From: Streptomyces sp. S465
Lineage (GTDB): Bacteria > Actinomycetota > Actinomycetes > Streptomycetales > Streptomycetaceae
Reading direction: 5' to 3'
NCBI RefSeq assembly: GCF_026898115.1
Contig: NZ_CP114036.1
Location: forward strand, 7,558,001-7,622,000
Length of the DNA stretch: 64,000 bases
Made by a program: the position numbers and the translations under genes. Within the stretch, counting starts at the first letter, position 1. The number at the start of each line of letters is the position of its first letter. A model generated the notes under the pieces. That model saw only the letters and a list, made by a program, of their open reading frames with translations, was not told the origin of the DNA and did not search any database. Shown one piece after another: positions 7,560-18,765 of this stretch.

Positions 7560-9348
7560 GACAGGATCAACTTCGGGGGACGTCAGCGGCGTTCCTCCCG
7601 TCACCGTGGAGCTTCCCGGCCCTGACCCCGCCGGGCCCCATCGGACCCCCCGGACGGACCGCGTGGTCTTCGGCGTCTCCGCCGCGCTCACGCTGGCCTT
7701 CGTCGTCTGGGGGGCCGTTGCCACCGACACCCTGGAGAGCGTCTCGGACAGCATGCTCTCCGGGCTGATCCACAACGGTGGATGGGCCTTCGTCCTCGCC
7801 GCCTCGGGCTTTGTGATCTTCGCCCTCTGGCTGGCCATGAGCCGCTACGGCAAGATCACGCTCGGTAAGGAGGGCGAGGAACCCGAGTTCCGCACCGTCT
7901 CATGGGTCGCGATGATGTTCAGCGCGGGCATGGGCATCGGTTTGATGTTCTACGGCGTCAGCGAGCCGCTGGCCCATTTCATGGACCCACCGCCCGGGAC
8001 CGACCCCGGCAGCGCGGCCGAGAAGATGCAGACCGCGATGTCCACCACGCTCTTCCACTGGACGCTGCACCCCTGGGCCATCTACGCGGTGGTCGGCCTG
8101 GCCATCGCGTACAGCACCTTCCGCCGCGGCCGCAGGCAGACGATCAGCGCGGTCTTCACCCCGCTCATGGGCTCGAAGAACGCCAATGGCTGGGCCGGCC
8201 GGGTGATCGACATCCTGGCCATCTTCGCCACGCTCTTCGGCTCCGCCGCCTCGCTCGGCCTCGGCGCGCTCCAGATAGGCAGCGGTGTGGAGGTGCTGGG
8301 CTGGAAGAGCGATGTGGGCACGGGGCTGCTGGTCGCCGTCATCGCGGTATTGACGGTCGCCTTCATCGCGTCCGCCGTCTCGGGTGTCGCCAAGGGCATC
8401 CAGTGGCTGTCCAACATCAACATGGTGCTGGCGCTGTTCCTCGCGGTCTTCGTCTTCGTGGCCGGCCCGACGATCATCATCCTCGATCTGCTGCCGACCT
8501 CGATCGGCTCGTACCTCGGAGACCTGCCGCAGCTGGTGGGCCGGACCGAGGCCACCGGCGGCCAGTCGGTCGCGGACTGGCTGAGCAGCTGGACGGTCTT
8601 CTACTGGGCCTGGTGGATCTCCTGGACGCCGTTCGTGGGCATGTTCATCGCCCGGATCAGCCGCGGCCGCACCATCCGGCAGTTCGTGGGCGGTGTGATC
8701 CTGGTCCCGAGCACCGTCAGCCTGATCTGGTTCGCCATCTTCGGCGGGTCGTCGATGAAGCTCCAGGCCGCGGGGAAGCTGGGGGAGGAGTCCACCCCCG
8801 AGGGGCAGCTGTTCGGGGTGCTGGACCAGTACCCGGTCGCCGGTGTGATGAGCGTGCTGGTGATGATCCTGGTCGGTATCTTCTTCGTCTCCGGCGCCGA
8901 CGCGGCGTCCATCGTGATGGGCACCCTCTCGCAGAAGGGCGCCTTCGAGCCGACCCGTTTCGTCGTCGTCTTCTGGGGTGTGGTCACGGGCGCGGTGGCG
9001 GCCGTCATGCTCCTGATCGGCGGCGGTGGTGACGACGCCCTCACCGGGTTGCAGAACCTGACGATCCTGGTGGCGGCGCCCTTCACCCTGGTGATGGTGG
9101 GCCTGTGTTGGGCGCTGCTGAAGGATCTGCGCCGCGATCCGCTGATCGTCCGGGGCGAGAAGGGCGAGGAGGCCGTCGAGATGGCGGTCATCGCCGGCCA
9201 TGAGAGGTACGACGGCGAGTTCGAGATCCGTATCGGCCCGGCGACCCCGTCCGACGCCGACACTCCGGCCGCCTCCGACACCCCGTCCGAGAACGAGGAC
9301 GGCGCGGCCGTACCGGGCGACCGCGACCCCATGGCCAAGGCCCGCTAG
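7552..9348 (+). CDS. BCCT-family betaine/choline/carnitine transporter
   Basis: 598 residues and about twelve membrane segments. Signature elements of the family are present: GMGIGLMFYGVSEPL in the third helix region, the Trp-rich FYWAWWISWTPFVGMFIARIS (here split by me as FYWAWWISW and TPFVGMFIARIS), and the conserved FFVSGADAAS near helix 10. Such carriers take up compatible solutes with sodium or protons. The N-terminal ~35 residues and an acidic C-terminal tail (PSDADTPAASDTPSENEDG) are cytoplasmic and could sense osmotic state, as in BetP. GTG 7552 lies inside the leader hairpin described separately. A strong terminator follows at 9403. Confidence 0.93.
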   Translation: MPQTGSTSGDVSGVPPVTVELPGPDPAGPHRTPRTDRVVFGVSAALTLAFVVWGAVATDTLESVSDSMLSGLIHNGGWAFVLAASGFVIFALWLAMSRYGKITLGKEGEEPEFRTVSWVAMMFSAGMGIGLMFYGVSEPLAHFMDPPPGTDPGSAAEKMQTAMSTTLFHWTLHPWAIYAVVGLAIAYSTFRRGRRQTISAVFTPLMGSKNANGWAGRVIDILAIFATLFGSAASLGLGALQIGSGVEVLGWKSDVGTGLLVAVIAVLTVAFIASAVSGVAKGIQWLSNINMVLALFLAVFVFVAGPTIIILDLLPTSIGSYLGDLPQLVGRTEATGGQSVADWLSSWTVFYWAWWISWTPFVGMFIARISRGRTIRQFVGGVILVPSTVSLIWFAIFGGSSMKLQAAGKLGEESTPEGQLFGVLDQYPVAGVMSVLVMILVGIFFVSGADAASIVMGTLSQKGAFEPTRFVVVFWGVVTGAVAAVMLLIGGGGDDALTGLQNLTILVAAPFTLVMVGLCWALLKDLRRDPLIVRGEKGEEAVEMAVIAGHERYDGEFEIRIGPATPSDADTPAASDTPSENEDGAAVPGDRDPMAKAR

Positions 9349-9402
9349 CCCGCTAGCCGCCTCGGCCGGCCCCGCCGTCCCCACTGGGCACGGCCTCTTC
9401 CC

Positions 9403-9430
9403 GCCGCCCGGACCCCACGGTCCGGGCGGC
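9403..9430 (+). terminator. Terminator hairpin after the BCCT gene
   Basis: A perfect 12-bp GC-rich stem (9403-9414 with 9419-9430) with a CCAC loop, 55 bp after the BCCT stop codon. Confidence 0.8.
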
Positions 9431-9533
9431 GCTCCGCGTCGGGGGAACGGCGAGGTCGGGGAAGCGGCGACCCGGGCCGCCCGGCACACCGCCGTTTCCC
9501 CTGATACCGGCCCGAACCGGGAATACTTGGGCC

Positions 9534-10577
9534 ATGATCTCCGAGTACGTGACCTTCGGCCTGGCGCCGGCGATGCGCGCGGGTGGTGTGCTGGCCGATG
9601 GCACGTACCAGACGCACCGCGACTTCCTGGACTTCGTGGTGGACGGCCGGCCCCTGCTGGCCCGCCTGGCCGACCTGGACGCGGTCTCGCCGCTCGCCGC
9701 CGGCCTCGAACCCTCCGTCTTCGCCGAGCAGGTGCGCAGGCTGCTGCTGGAGGCCGAGTCGCCGCTGGAGGGGAGCCGGTTCGTCATCTACGGCTGCCCG
9801 GAGTGCGAGGGACCGGCGTGCGGGGCCGTCACCGCCGTCATCGAACGGGACGGTCCGGACGTCGTCTGGCGTGACTTCGGCCGGCAGACCGACCAGACCC
9901 CGGACGTCGAGCGCGACGGCTACCACGGCATCGGCCCCTACCGCTTCCGCGGCGAGGAGTACCGCGCCGCGCTGGAGCGGCTGCTGCCCGCCGACGGCGC
10001 ACCCGCGCCCGAGCTCCCGGCCGGACCGCGGGCGCTGCTCATCGGACAGCGCGCCGCCGTCCTCGCCAAGCTCGCCGCCGCGCTGCGCCGGATCGGCATC
10101 GGCGCCGAGATCACCTTGGACGCGGCCTGCGCCCACGCGGACGAACTGCGCAAATACGGTGCGGTGGTGTTCGGCCGGACGGTGGGTCAGGAGGAGCGCG
10201 ACGCGGTCCGGGACGCCTTCGCCGCGGCGCGCTCCGACGCGGTGTGCGTCACCGCGCTCACCCCGCTCGTCCCCGTGCTCGTCGCCCAGGTCGAACAGGC
10301 CTTGGACCGAACCCCCCACGACCGTCGCCGCCTCCTGCGCCTGACGGCGGTGGCGGGCGGCGCCGAGGCGGTGGTCGAGATCGCGTCCGCCTGCCGGGTG
10401 CGGCTGGTGGCCCACCGCCTCGACCGGCTGTCCCGGCACCACGCGCGCGACCTCTTCGACGACGTGCTGCACCCGGGCGCCCACCGCATCCCCCTGGACA
10501 CCCGCGCCCTCCGCGGCCGATCCTTCCTGGAGGCCCGCACCAGCGACGCGGTGCTGGTCACCCCCGTGAAACGGTAG
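9534..10577 (+). CDS. Conserved actinobacterial protein of unknown function with a Cys cluster
   Basis: 347 residues, cytoplasmic, starting at ATG 9534. I do not recognise a defined family; related Streptomyces proteins are sometimes labelled oxidoreductase without support. Visible features are a cluster of three cysteines (Cys88, Cys91, Cys96 in CPECEGPACG), which could bind metal, and a C-terminal half with a Rossmann-like pattern (RALLIGQRAAVLAKLAAALR, YGAVVFGRTVGQEERDAV). The gene stands alone between the BCCT terminator and a repeat-rich gap. Codon use and length support a real gene. Confidence 0.7.
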   Translation: MISEYVTFGLAPAMRAGGVLADGTYQTHRDFLDFVVDGRPLLARLADLDAVSPLAAGLEPSVFAEQVRRLLLEAESPLEGSRFVIYGCPECEGPACGAVTAVIERDGPDVVWRDFGRQTDQTPDVERDGYHGIGPYRFRGEEYRAALERLLPADGAPAPELPAGPRALLIGQRAAVLAKLAAALRRIGIGAEITLDAACAHADELRKYGAVVFGRTVGQEERDAVRDAFAAARSDAVCVTALTPLVPVLVAQVEQALDRTPHDRRRLLRLTAVAGGAEAVVEIASACRVRLVAHRLDRLSRHHARDLFDDVLHPGAHRIPLDTRALRGRSFLEARTSDAVLVTPVKR

Positions 10578-10607
10578 GGCAGACGCCGCCCCCAGGTCCC
10601 GCTGAGC

Positions 10608-10674
10608 GGCCCGGGACCGACCACGGTGCCCATTCCGCTACGTGGCCCGGGGCCGACCGCGGTGCCCTTTCCGC
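10608..10674. repeat. 31-bp imperfect direct repeat
   Basis: Copies at 10608-10638 and 10644-10674 start with GGCCCGGG and end with TTCCGC, with three base differences between them. They are offset by 36 bp. Confidence 0.7.
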
Positions 10675-11142
10675 CCGTCCTGGCCGCTGTGACGGTGGGG
10701 AACCGCCCGTCCGCCCCTCCGACTCGGCCGCCGCCTTGGCGGCCCGGCTCCTCGGGCCCATTCGCCGAGCGGCTTCTCGCGCTCCCGGACCCGCCCGGCC
10801 CGCACAAGGGTCCGCTCTCCGGCGCTGAGTGGACACCACCCGGTCGGCCGCGTGGGCGTGCCCGGCTGCTCCCGGACGTGGCTGCTCAGGGTGACGGCTG
10901 CTCCCGGGCGTCGCTGTTCCTGGGCAGGGTCGATCCCGGGCACGACGGTCCCGAGCTACGACCGCCGCCGGGCATCGGCAGGGCCTGGGCTACGGCCGAA
11001 GCCGGACGCGCGGTCGCGGACGCAGCAGGTCGCGGCCGTGGTCGACCGGATGTCGGAGTGGCCGGGCGTCTGGTCACTGACGAAGGCCGAGCTGAGATAG
11101 CGGCCCCGCCGCTTCGTGGCCTGCCGGGCGGCCTCGCCCCGG

Positions 11143-11197
11143 CCGGGAGCCGGAGACCGGGAGCCGGAGACCGGGAGCCGGAGACCGGGAGCCGGAC
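11143..11197. repeat. 14-bp tandem repeat, nearly four copies
   Basis: Unit CCGGGAGCCGGAGA at 11143, 11157 and 11171 (exact) and a partial copy at 11185. It lies downstream of the tex terminator in the gene-free gap. Confidence 0.85.
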
Positions 11198-11242
11198 TGG
11201 ATCGGGGCCGGGGCCGGGGACCGGACCGGATTGGGGAGGCCG

Positions 11243-11284
11243 CCCCGGCTCCCGGCCTCGCCATGGCGGGGCCGGGAGCCGGGG
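11243..11284 (-). terminator. Long terminator hairpin after tex
   Basis: A 20-bp inverted repeat (11243-11262 with 11265-11284) with one T/G mismatch ends 26 bp from the tex stop codon. Confidence 0.75.
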
Positions 11285-11309
11285 GCGAACCGCGTTGTCG
11301 CCCGGGAGG

Positions 11310-13688
<2,379 letters not shown>

Positions 13689-13796
13689 GATCACGCTCCG
13701 CTTCCGGTCTGCACTGCCCCTGCATTGTGGCAGGTGGCACCGACGAAGCGGACGCGGCGGACCCATTCGGCGGGCCGGGAGGGTCGGGGGCGGGAA

Positions 13797-13940
13797 TCAC
13801 ACATGCCTGCGACGGCGTGGCCCGCCCGCCGCGTCCGAGGCACCGCCGAAGAGGCGGGCCAGCGCGCGGAAGGGAAGCGTCACCACGGTCGCGATGGCGG
13901 CACCGATGGCGCGGAGCACGTCGGCGATGGCACGGAACAC
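13797..13940 (-). CDS. LPFR-motif small protein (47 residues)
   Basis: Starts at GTG 13940 with GGAGG six bases upstream. The sequence FRAIADVLRAIGAAIATVVT is an amphipathic to hydrophobic helix, followed by LPFRALARLFGGASDAAGG and a basic end PRRRRHV. This matches the small LPFR-motif proteins found widely in streptomycetes, whose role is unknown. The helix and Arg tail suggest membrane association. Recognition rests on memory of the motif; the ribosome site and compact gene are seen directly. It lies just upstream of tex on the same strand. Confidence 0.7.
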   Translation of the reverse strand: MFRAIADVLRAIGAAIATVVTLPFRALARLFGGASDAAGGPRRRRHV

Positions 13941-14335
13941 GGGGACCTCCTGTCGTTCGGTGGCGGGGTCGGCGGCGGCCGCCGGGCACCGTTCGCTACG
14001 CGGCGCACGGGCAAGCGCCGGCGTGCGCGGCGCGCGTTGTGGGCGCCCGGTTGTCAGACGGCCGATCGCGCACGACAAGCGGGTATCCCGGTGTGCTGCG
14101 GCCAAACCCCGCCCGGCCGGGCGGGGTTTGTGCCGGTCCCACCGTTGCCGGTCCCGCCGAGTCCCGCCGGGTGCTTCGCGCCTGAGGCCTGGGGGGGGAG
14201 GCGCGGCGCCGCGGCCCCCCCGCTCGCGCCGTGCTTCCCCCCGGAGGCACGGAACGGGCGCGGGGCGGACCCCTCGACCGGTCCGGGCCGGGCCGACCCG
14301 ATCCGACCCAGTCCGGTCCGGCCCGGATCAGCGGG
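13941..14335. other. Gene-free spacer upstream of the LPFR gene
   Basis: 395 bp. It holds a perfect 26-bp palindrome (separate entry), a G8/C7 inverted block near 14191-14220, and CCGGTCC-rich low complexity near 14280-14330. No coding frame is convincing. Confidence 0.55.
14104..14129 (-). terminator. Perfect 26-bp palindrome, probable terminator
   Basis: AAACCCCGCCCGG followed directly by its reverse complement, so each strand ends in GGGGTTT and a U-run is available either way. It lies 207 bp beyond the end of the SCO6745-like gene. Confidence 0.65.
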
Positions 14336-15199
14336 TCAGCGGTTGCCCAGCAGGTCCGCCGGGAAGGCGCCGTTCTCGCGGGCGGTCGTGGTGAAAGAGG
14401 TGGCCAGCTCGGTCAGCCGGGCCACGCCCGCGGCGCCCAGGTGCTCGTACGGCGCCGCGTCCAGGCGGTCCGTCTCGTCCTCCAGGGACTGGCGCAGCCG
14501 CGCGCCCTCCTCCGTCAACTCGTTGTCGGCGGTGAGCAGTCCGCGGTCGCGCAGCCGCTGCCGGCCCGCCTCCCACTCCTCGGCGCTGAAGCCGCGGGTG
14601 AGCAGGACCCACTTGGTGGACATGCCCTTACCGGTCGCGGTGTGGGAGGCCAGCGCCTCGACCGCGTCGAGCCCGGCGCCGACCAGCGTCATCAGATGGC
14701 CGTCGCCCCGGTACTCGCGCAGCAGCGTGGCGGCGTGCCACAGCGCCAGATGCGGGGCGTCCGGGACGGGCAGATCGGCGTGCGCGGCGTACAGGGGGCG
14801 CGCCAGGCGGGAACACGCCTCCGTGGCGCGCAGCGCCAGCTCCGCGGCCTCGGCCATCTCCTTGGAGGCGATGACCTCCTCGCCCAGCACCCGCCGCAGC
14901 ACCGAGTCGGCTGCCCGCAGCCGGGCCTCCAGGGCGGCCTCGGGGGAGACCACGTCCCACGCGGCCGGAAGGTGGCGGGCGACCAGCTCATGGCTGAAGT
15001 GGAAGAAGGTCGCGGTGACGGTGCCCGGACCCACCCGTCCCATGGCCGCCGCGCGGGAGACGAAGTAGGTGGCGGAGCTGTCCTCCAGGCCCAGCTTGGC
15101 GAGTTCCTCGCCGCAGTCGGGGGAGAAGTAGATGGTGGAGTGGATCGGGTTGACGACGCTGTAACACTGATACGCGGCGCGCTCGGGAAGTGTGGTCAT
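14336..15199 (-). CDS. SCO6745-family conserved protein
   Basis: About 287 residues from ATG 15199 (an upstream ATG at 15208 adds three residues). It opens with TTLPERAAYQCYSVVNPIHS followed by TIYFSPDCGEELAKLGLED, and ends in a winged-helix-like segment (SAEEWEAGRQRLRDRGLLT). These proteins look like a helical domain plus a MarR-like wing. Neither a DNA target nor an enzymatic role is established. I link it to the SCO6745 family from memory and from the neighbourhood (idi, galE, hopanoid genes). It stands alone between a terminator-like palindrome and the hydratase gene. Confidence 0.7.
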   Translation of the reverse strand: MTTLPERAAYQCYSVVNPIHSTIYFSPDCGEELAKLGLEDSSATYFVSRAAAMGRVGPGTVTATFFHFSHELVARHLPAAWDVVSPEAALEARLRAADSVLRRVLGEEVIASKEMAEAAELALRATEACSRLARPLYAAHADLPVPDAPHLALWHAATLLREYRGDGHLMTLVGAGLDAVEALASHTATGKGMSTKWVLLTRGFSAEEWEAGRQRLRDRGLLTADNELTEEGARLRQSLEDETDRLDAAPYEHLGAAGVARLTELATSFTTTARENGAFPADLLGNR

Positions 15200-15257
15200 G
15201 GACCGCACGTTACCGACAGGTAGTCACATCTGGTAACCCGGAATCCCCCACAACCCG

Positions 15258-16070
15258 TCAGGTCTCCCCGGCCGCCGCCGGATCGCCGTCGGACCGCGCC
15301 GGTTCCCCGGTCGGCGGGGTCCAGCCGAAGCGCGCGGGGCGGCCTTCCAGGAAGGCCGCGACGCCCTCGGCGGCCTCCTCGCTCAGCCGCGCCTGCTCCT
15401 GCCAGTACGCCACCCGGTCCGGCCCGGCGGGCCCGGCCGCGAACTCCTTGGCCGCCGCCTGGGTGAGCCGCGACCGGGAGGCCAGCGTCCGCGTGAACTC
15501 CGCCACCCGCTTGTCGAGCCCGCCCACCGGCAGTACCTCGTCCACCAGCCCGGTGCGCAGCGCCCGTTCGGTGTCGATCAGTTCGCCCGAGAACAGCAGG
15601 AACTTGGCGGTGGCCGGTCCCACCAGCTCGACCAGCCGGCGGGTCGAGCCGGGGAAGTAGACGATCCCCAGCTTGGCCGGGGTGATCCCGAAGCGGGCGC
15701 CCTCTTCGGCGAACCGCAGATCGCAGGCGGCCGCGAGCTGACAGCCGCCGCCCACGCAGGAGCCGCGCACCGCCGCCAGGGTCGGCTTGGGGAAGGCGGC
15801 CAGCGCCTCCTCGGCGGGCAGCGCGAGCCCGGTGGTCTCCTCGTGCGCGTCGTACGTGGTGCCCAGCGAGCCGATGTCGGCGCCCGCGCAGAAGGAGTCC
15901 CCGTGCCCGGTGAGCACCAGTGCCCGTACGGCGGGGTCGGCGGCCAGCCGGGCCAGCAGCGGGGGCAGGGCACGCCACATGCCGGGGGTCATCGCGTTGC
16001 GCTTGGCGGGGTGGCGGATGACCACGGTCGCTATGCCGTCGGCGACCTCGTGCTCCAGACAGGGCTCCAT
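15258..16070 (-). CDS. Enoyl-CoA hydratase/isomerase family protein
   Basis: 270 residues with the crotonase fold. The oxyanion-hole motifs are clear: FCAGADIGSLG for the first and VRGSCVGGGCQLAAACDLRF for the second, followed by FGITPAKLGIVYFPG. A Glu at the usual hydratase position is not evident around GSTRRLVELVG, so the reaction (hydratase, isomerase or another crotonase chemistry) is uncertain. ATG 16070 is chosen because homology starts there (MEPCLEHEVADGIATVVIRH); there is no clear ribosome site, so it may be leaderless. An in-frame ATG at 16154 would add 28 unlikely residues. Confidence 0.87.
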   Translation of the reverse strand: MEPCLEHEVADGIATVVIRHPAKRNAMTPGMWRALPPLLARLAADPAVRALVLTGHGDSFCAGADIGSLGTTYDAHEETTGLALPAEEALAAFPKPTLAAVRGSCVGGGCQLAAACDLRFAEEGARFGITPAKLGIVYFPGSTRRLVELVGPATAKFLLFSGELIDTERALRTGLVDEVLPVGGLDKRVAEFTRTLASRSRLTQAAAKEFAAGPAGPDRVAYWQEQARLSEEAAEGVAAFLEGRPARFGWTPPTGEPARSDGDPAAAGET

Positions 16071-16250
16071 GCGGCGGATCGTATCCGGGCCGCGTCGGAA
16101 TCCAGGTGAGCAGGAACAGTCGAGCGCGTGACCCCGGCATACGCCAACGATCAAAAACGTTCGATAGGAGCCAAGTTGTGCTCAGTTCGCCGGGCCGTAC
16201 CGAAGCTTCCCAACACTCGGTACCAGTGGTCGGGCCGCGGCGAGGGGTGG

Positions 16251-16781
16251 GTGTCGGACATGGAGACCGTCGGAAGAGTCCCCTCCGAAGCGGGTCATGC
16301 CCCGCCCCCGCCCCCGCGCCCGGCCCCGCCTCCGCCGGTCGCCTACGAGGGGGTGTGGCGGTTCACCGCACCCGCCCTCGACTCCTCCGTGCCCCAGGCC
16401 CGGCACGCGGTGCGCGAGCTGCTGGCCCACCAGCGGGTCCCGGCCGACGGCGAACTGGTGGAGAGCCTGCTGCTGATCGTCTCCGAACTGGTCACCAACG
16501 CCGTACGGCACGCCGCGCTGCTCTCCCCCGAGATCGCCGTCGAGGTGGCCCTGAGCCGGGACTGGGTGCGGGTCGCCGTCGAGGACAACCACCCCTACCG
16601 GCCCGTCGCCCTGGTGGCGGACCAGGGCCGGACCGGGGGGCGTGGACTGCTGCTGGTGACGGCGATCACGGAGGCGGCGGGCGGCGTCTACGACGTCGAC
16701 CACACGGCGAGCGGCGGCAAGGTGGTCTGGGCCGCCCTGCCGCTGCCCGGCGCCGCTACCAGCCCGCCGCCGTCCCGGTGA
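16251..16781 (+). CDS. ATP-binding protein, anti-sigma-factor-like HATPase
   Basis: About 176 residues. A Pro-rich N-terminus (PPPPPRPAPPPPVAYEG) precedes a compact GHKL domain with N-box LLLIVSELVTNAVRHA, the D-box region VAVEDNHPYRP and the G-box GRTGGRGLLLVTAI. Streptomyces carries dozens of such RsbW/SpoIIAB-like proteins, thought to bind sigma factors or anti-anti-sigma factors. GTG 16251 and ATG 16260 are both possible. Its 3' end overlaps the end of the convergent idi gene by 26 bp. Confidence 0.85.
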   Translation: MSDMETVGRVPSEAGHAPPPPPRPAPPPPVAYEGVWRFTAPALDSSVPQARHAVRELLAHQRVPADGELVESLLLIVSELVTNAVRHAALLSPEIAVEVALSRDWVRVAVEDNHPYRPVALVADQGRTGGRGLLLVTAITEAAGGVYDVDHTASGGKVVWAALPLPGAATSPPPSR

Positions 16782-17379
16782 GCTCCCGGATCGCCGGACG
16801 GGCCGCGTCCAGCACGGTCATGAACCACGCCGAGAACGGCCCCTCGGTGCGCAGCTTCTCCAGCTCGTCGGGGGTGACGAAGGCGACCTCGGCGATCTCC
16901 TCGGGATCGGGGCGCGGCGCCACCCGCACCAGCCCCGCGAAGAGGTGGTTGTACTCCTGCTCCACCAGGCCCGAGGCCGGGTCGGGGTGGTTGTAGCGGA
17001 CCGTGCCCGCCTCCCGCAGCAGCGCGGGCGCCACGCCCAGCTCCTCACCGGTGCGCCGGGCGGCGGCAACGAACGGCGGCTCACCGGGGTAGGGGTGGCC
17101 GCAGCAGGTATTGGACCAGACCCCGGGGGAGTGGTACTTGCCCAGTGCGCGGCGCTGGAGCAGCAAGCGCCCTCTGTCGTCGAACAGGAACACGGAGAAC
17201 GCCCGGTGCAGCCGGCCGGGTGCGAGATGCGCGGAGAGCTTCTCCGCGGTGCCGATCGTCGTACCGTCCTCGTCGACCAGCTCGAGCATGATCGGTTCCG
17301 CGGAACCACTCGGCGCGGAGGGCACGGCGGTCTCGGCGGAGCCGCCGTTGGCAGGTGTGATCGGCATGACCATCCTCAT
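16756..17379 (-). CDS. idi: Isopentenyl-diphosphate delta-isomerase, type I
   Basis: Interconverts isopentenyl and dimethylallyl diphosphate, the precursors used by the hopanoid genes 30 kb away. It is a Nudix-fold protein with the diagnostic WSNTCCGHPYPGE (active-site Cys and metal-binding His), RRTGEELGV for the Nudix-like helix, and NHLFAGLV plus EEIAEVAFVT towards the C-terminus. The length of ~200 residues is normal. ATGs at 17379, 17373 and 17367 lie close together; the last has GGA at a better distance. Conserved sequence starts near IMLELVDEDG. It overlaps the end of the convergent HATPase gene. Confidence 0.95.
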   Translation of the reverse strand: MRMVMPITPANGGSAETAVPSAPSGSAEPIMLELVDEDGTTIGTAEKLSAHLAPGRLHRAFSVFLFDDRGRLLLQRRALGKYHSPGVWSNTCCGHPYPGEPPFVAAARRTGEELGVAPALLREAGTVRYNHPDPASGLVEQEYNHLFAGLVRVAPRPDPEEIAEVAFVTPDELEKLRTEGPFSAWFMTVLDAARPAIRELTGTAAGW

Positions 17380-17510
17380 AGTTCCGACTCGTGAACGTCC
17401 AAGTCTGCCGCAACTGTGCCGCCTGACCGTGTCAGTGGCACGGCTCGGCTTCATGACCAGCATGCCCATCCGGTTCCCGCTGGAATGTGCGGTGCCCGAC
17501 GTCGAAACGC

Positions 17511-18497
17511 TCAGCCGCGCCGGGCCCCGGGGTGGTGCCGGCACCACCCCGCCCAGGCCGACTCCACCATCGCGCGGACATCGTGCCGGGCGCTCCAGCC
17601 CAGCTCCTTGGTGATCAGTTCGGTGGATCCGACGACCCGGGCCGGATCGCCCGCCCGGCGCGGACCGGTCACCGGAGTCAGTTCCGGGCGGCCGGTGATC
17701 TCGCCGATCAGATCGGCCATCTCACGTACCGAGACGCCCTGACCGGTGCCGATGTTCACCGTGAGATCGCCCGGCGCCCGCTGCGCGGCCAGCCGGCGGG
17801 CCACGGCCAGATGGGCCGAGGCCAGGTCCTCGACATGGATGTAGTCGCGCACACAGGTGCCGTCGGGGGTGTCGTAGTCGTCACCGAAGATCAGGGGCGG
17901 CTGTCCCGCGGTGATCCGCTCGAACATCATCGGGATGACATTGGACACTCCGGTGTCGGCCAGCTCGGGGCGCGTGGCCCCCGCCACATTGAAGTAGCGC
18001 AGACAGGCCGTGGCGAGGGAGTGGGCCGCGCCCGCCGCCCTGACCAGCCATTCTCCGGCCAGCTTGGTTTCTCCGTAGGGATTGATCGGCCGGCACGGGG
18101 TGTCCTCGGTGACACGTTCCACATCGGGCATGCCGTAGACGGCGGCGGAGGAGGAGAAGAGGAAGCGGCTGACCCCGGCCGCGACCGCCGCCTCCAGCAG
18201 CACCGTGAGCCCGTGCACATTCTCCCGGTAGTAGCGCAGCGGCTGCTCCACGGACTCCGCCACCTGCTTCTTCGCCGCGAGATGCACCACACCGGTCACG
18301 TCCAGCTCGGCGAAGGCGCGGTCCAGCAGCTCACGGTCGAGGGTGGAGCCGCATACCAGCGGGACGCCCTCGGGCAGCCGCGCCCGGACGCCGTCGGACA
18401 GATCGTCGAGCACGGCCACCGGCTCACCCGCCTCGGCCATGGCCCGCACGACATGCGACCCGATATATCCGGCACCACCTGTGATCAGCCATGTCAT
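17511..18497 (-). CDS. galE: UDP-glucose 4-epimerase
   Basis: 328 residues, an extended short-chain dehydrogenase. NAD-binding GGAGYIGSHVV is at the N-terminus, SSSAAVYGMPD and NPYGETK supply the catalytic Ser/Tyr/Lys, and YFNVAGA and CVRDYIHVEDLA are typical GalE stretches. It makes UDP-galactose from UDP-glucose for cell-wall glycans or galactose use. It is divergent from the glycopolymer operon at 18766 and may supply its sugar nucleotide, an inference from proximity. ATG 18497 starts MTWLITGGAG, exactly at the conserved N-terminus. Confidence 0.93.
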   Translation of the reverse strand: MTWLITGGAGYIGSHVVRAMAEAGEPVAVLDDLSDGVRARLPEGVPLVCGSTLDRELLDRAFAELDVTGVVHLAAKKQVAESVEQPLRYYRENVHGLTVLLEAAVAAGVSRFLFSSSAAVYGMPDVERVTEDTPCRPINPYGETKLAGEWLVRAAGAAHSLATACLRYFNVAGATRPELADTGVSNVIPMMFERITAGQPPLIFGDDYDTPDGTCVRDYIHVEDLASAHLAVARRLAAQRAPGDLTVNIGTGQGVSVREMADLIGEITGRPELTPVTGPRRAGDPARVVGSTELITKELGWSARHDVRAMVESAWAGWCRHHPGARRG

Positions 18498-18765
18498 GCC
18501 CCGCACCCTATCCGCGGCGGGGCGGTCGCCGTTTGTGAAGGACAGCCGCCATCGACCATGATGATCGGCGGCGCGGAAGCGGTCGTTCCCCCGATCGTGT
18601 GGTGAATGTGCGGTGAACGGACGCTTCCATCGATCCGATAGCCTCTGCCGGACGTGCCGCCCGCCCCTCGTGGGGCCAGGGCGTGCGATGCCCGTTGTCC
18701 GCAGGGCCCAGGCCGGTGCCGCCAGTGGCGCGGCCACCATGTCAGCTGCCAAGGAGTGAGTTCGT

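Larger units (their letters stand above)
10578..11242. other. Repeat-rich gap without a supported gene
   Basis: About 660 bp before the tex terminator. It contains a 31-bp imperfect direct repeat, a 14-bp tandem repeat (listed separately) and general GC-rich low complexity such as CCCGGGC-type runs around 10890-10950. Long open frames cross it on both strands but have no recognisable product and no ribosome site. Confidence 0.6.
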
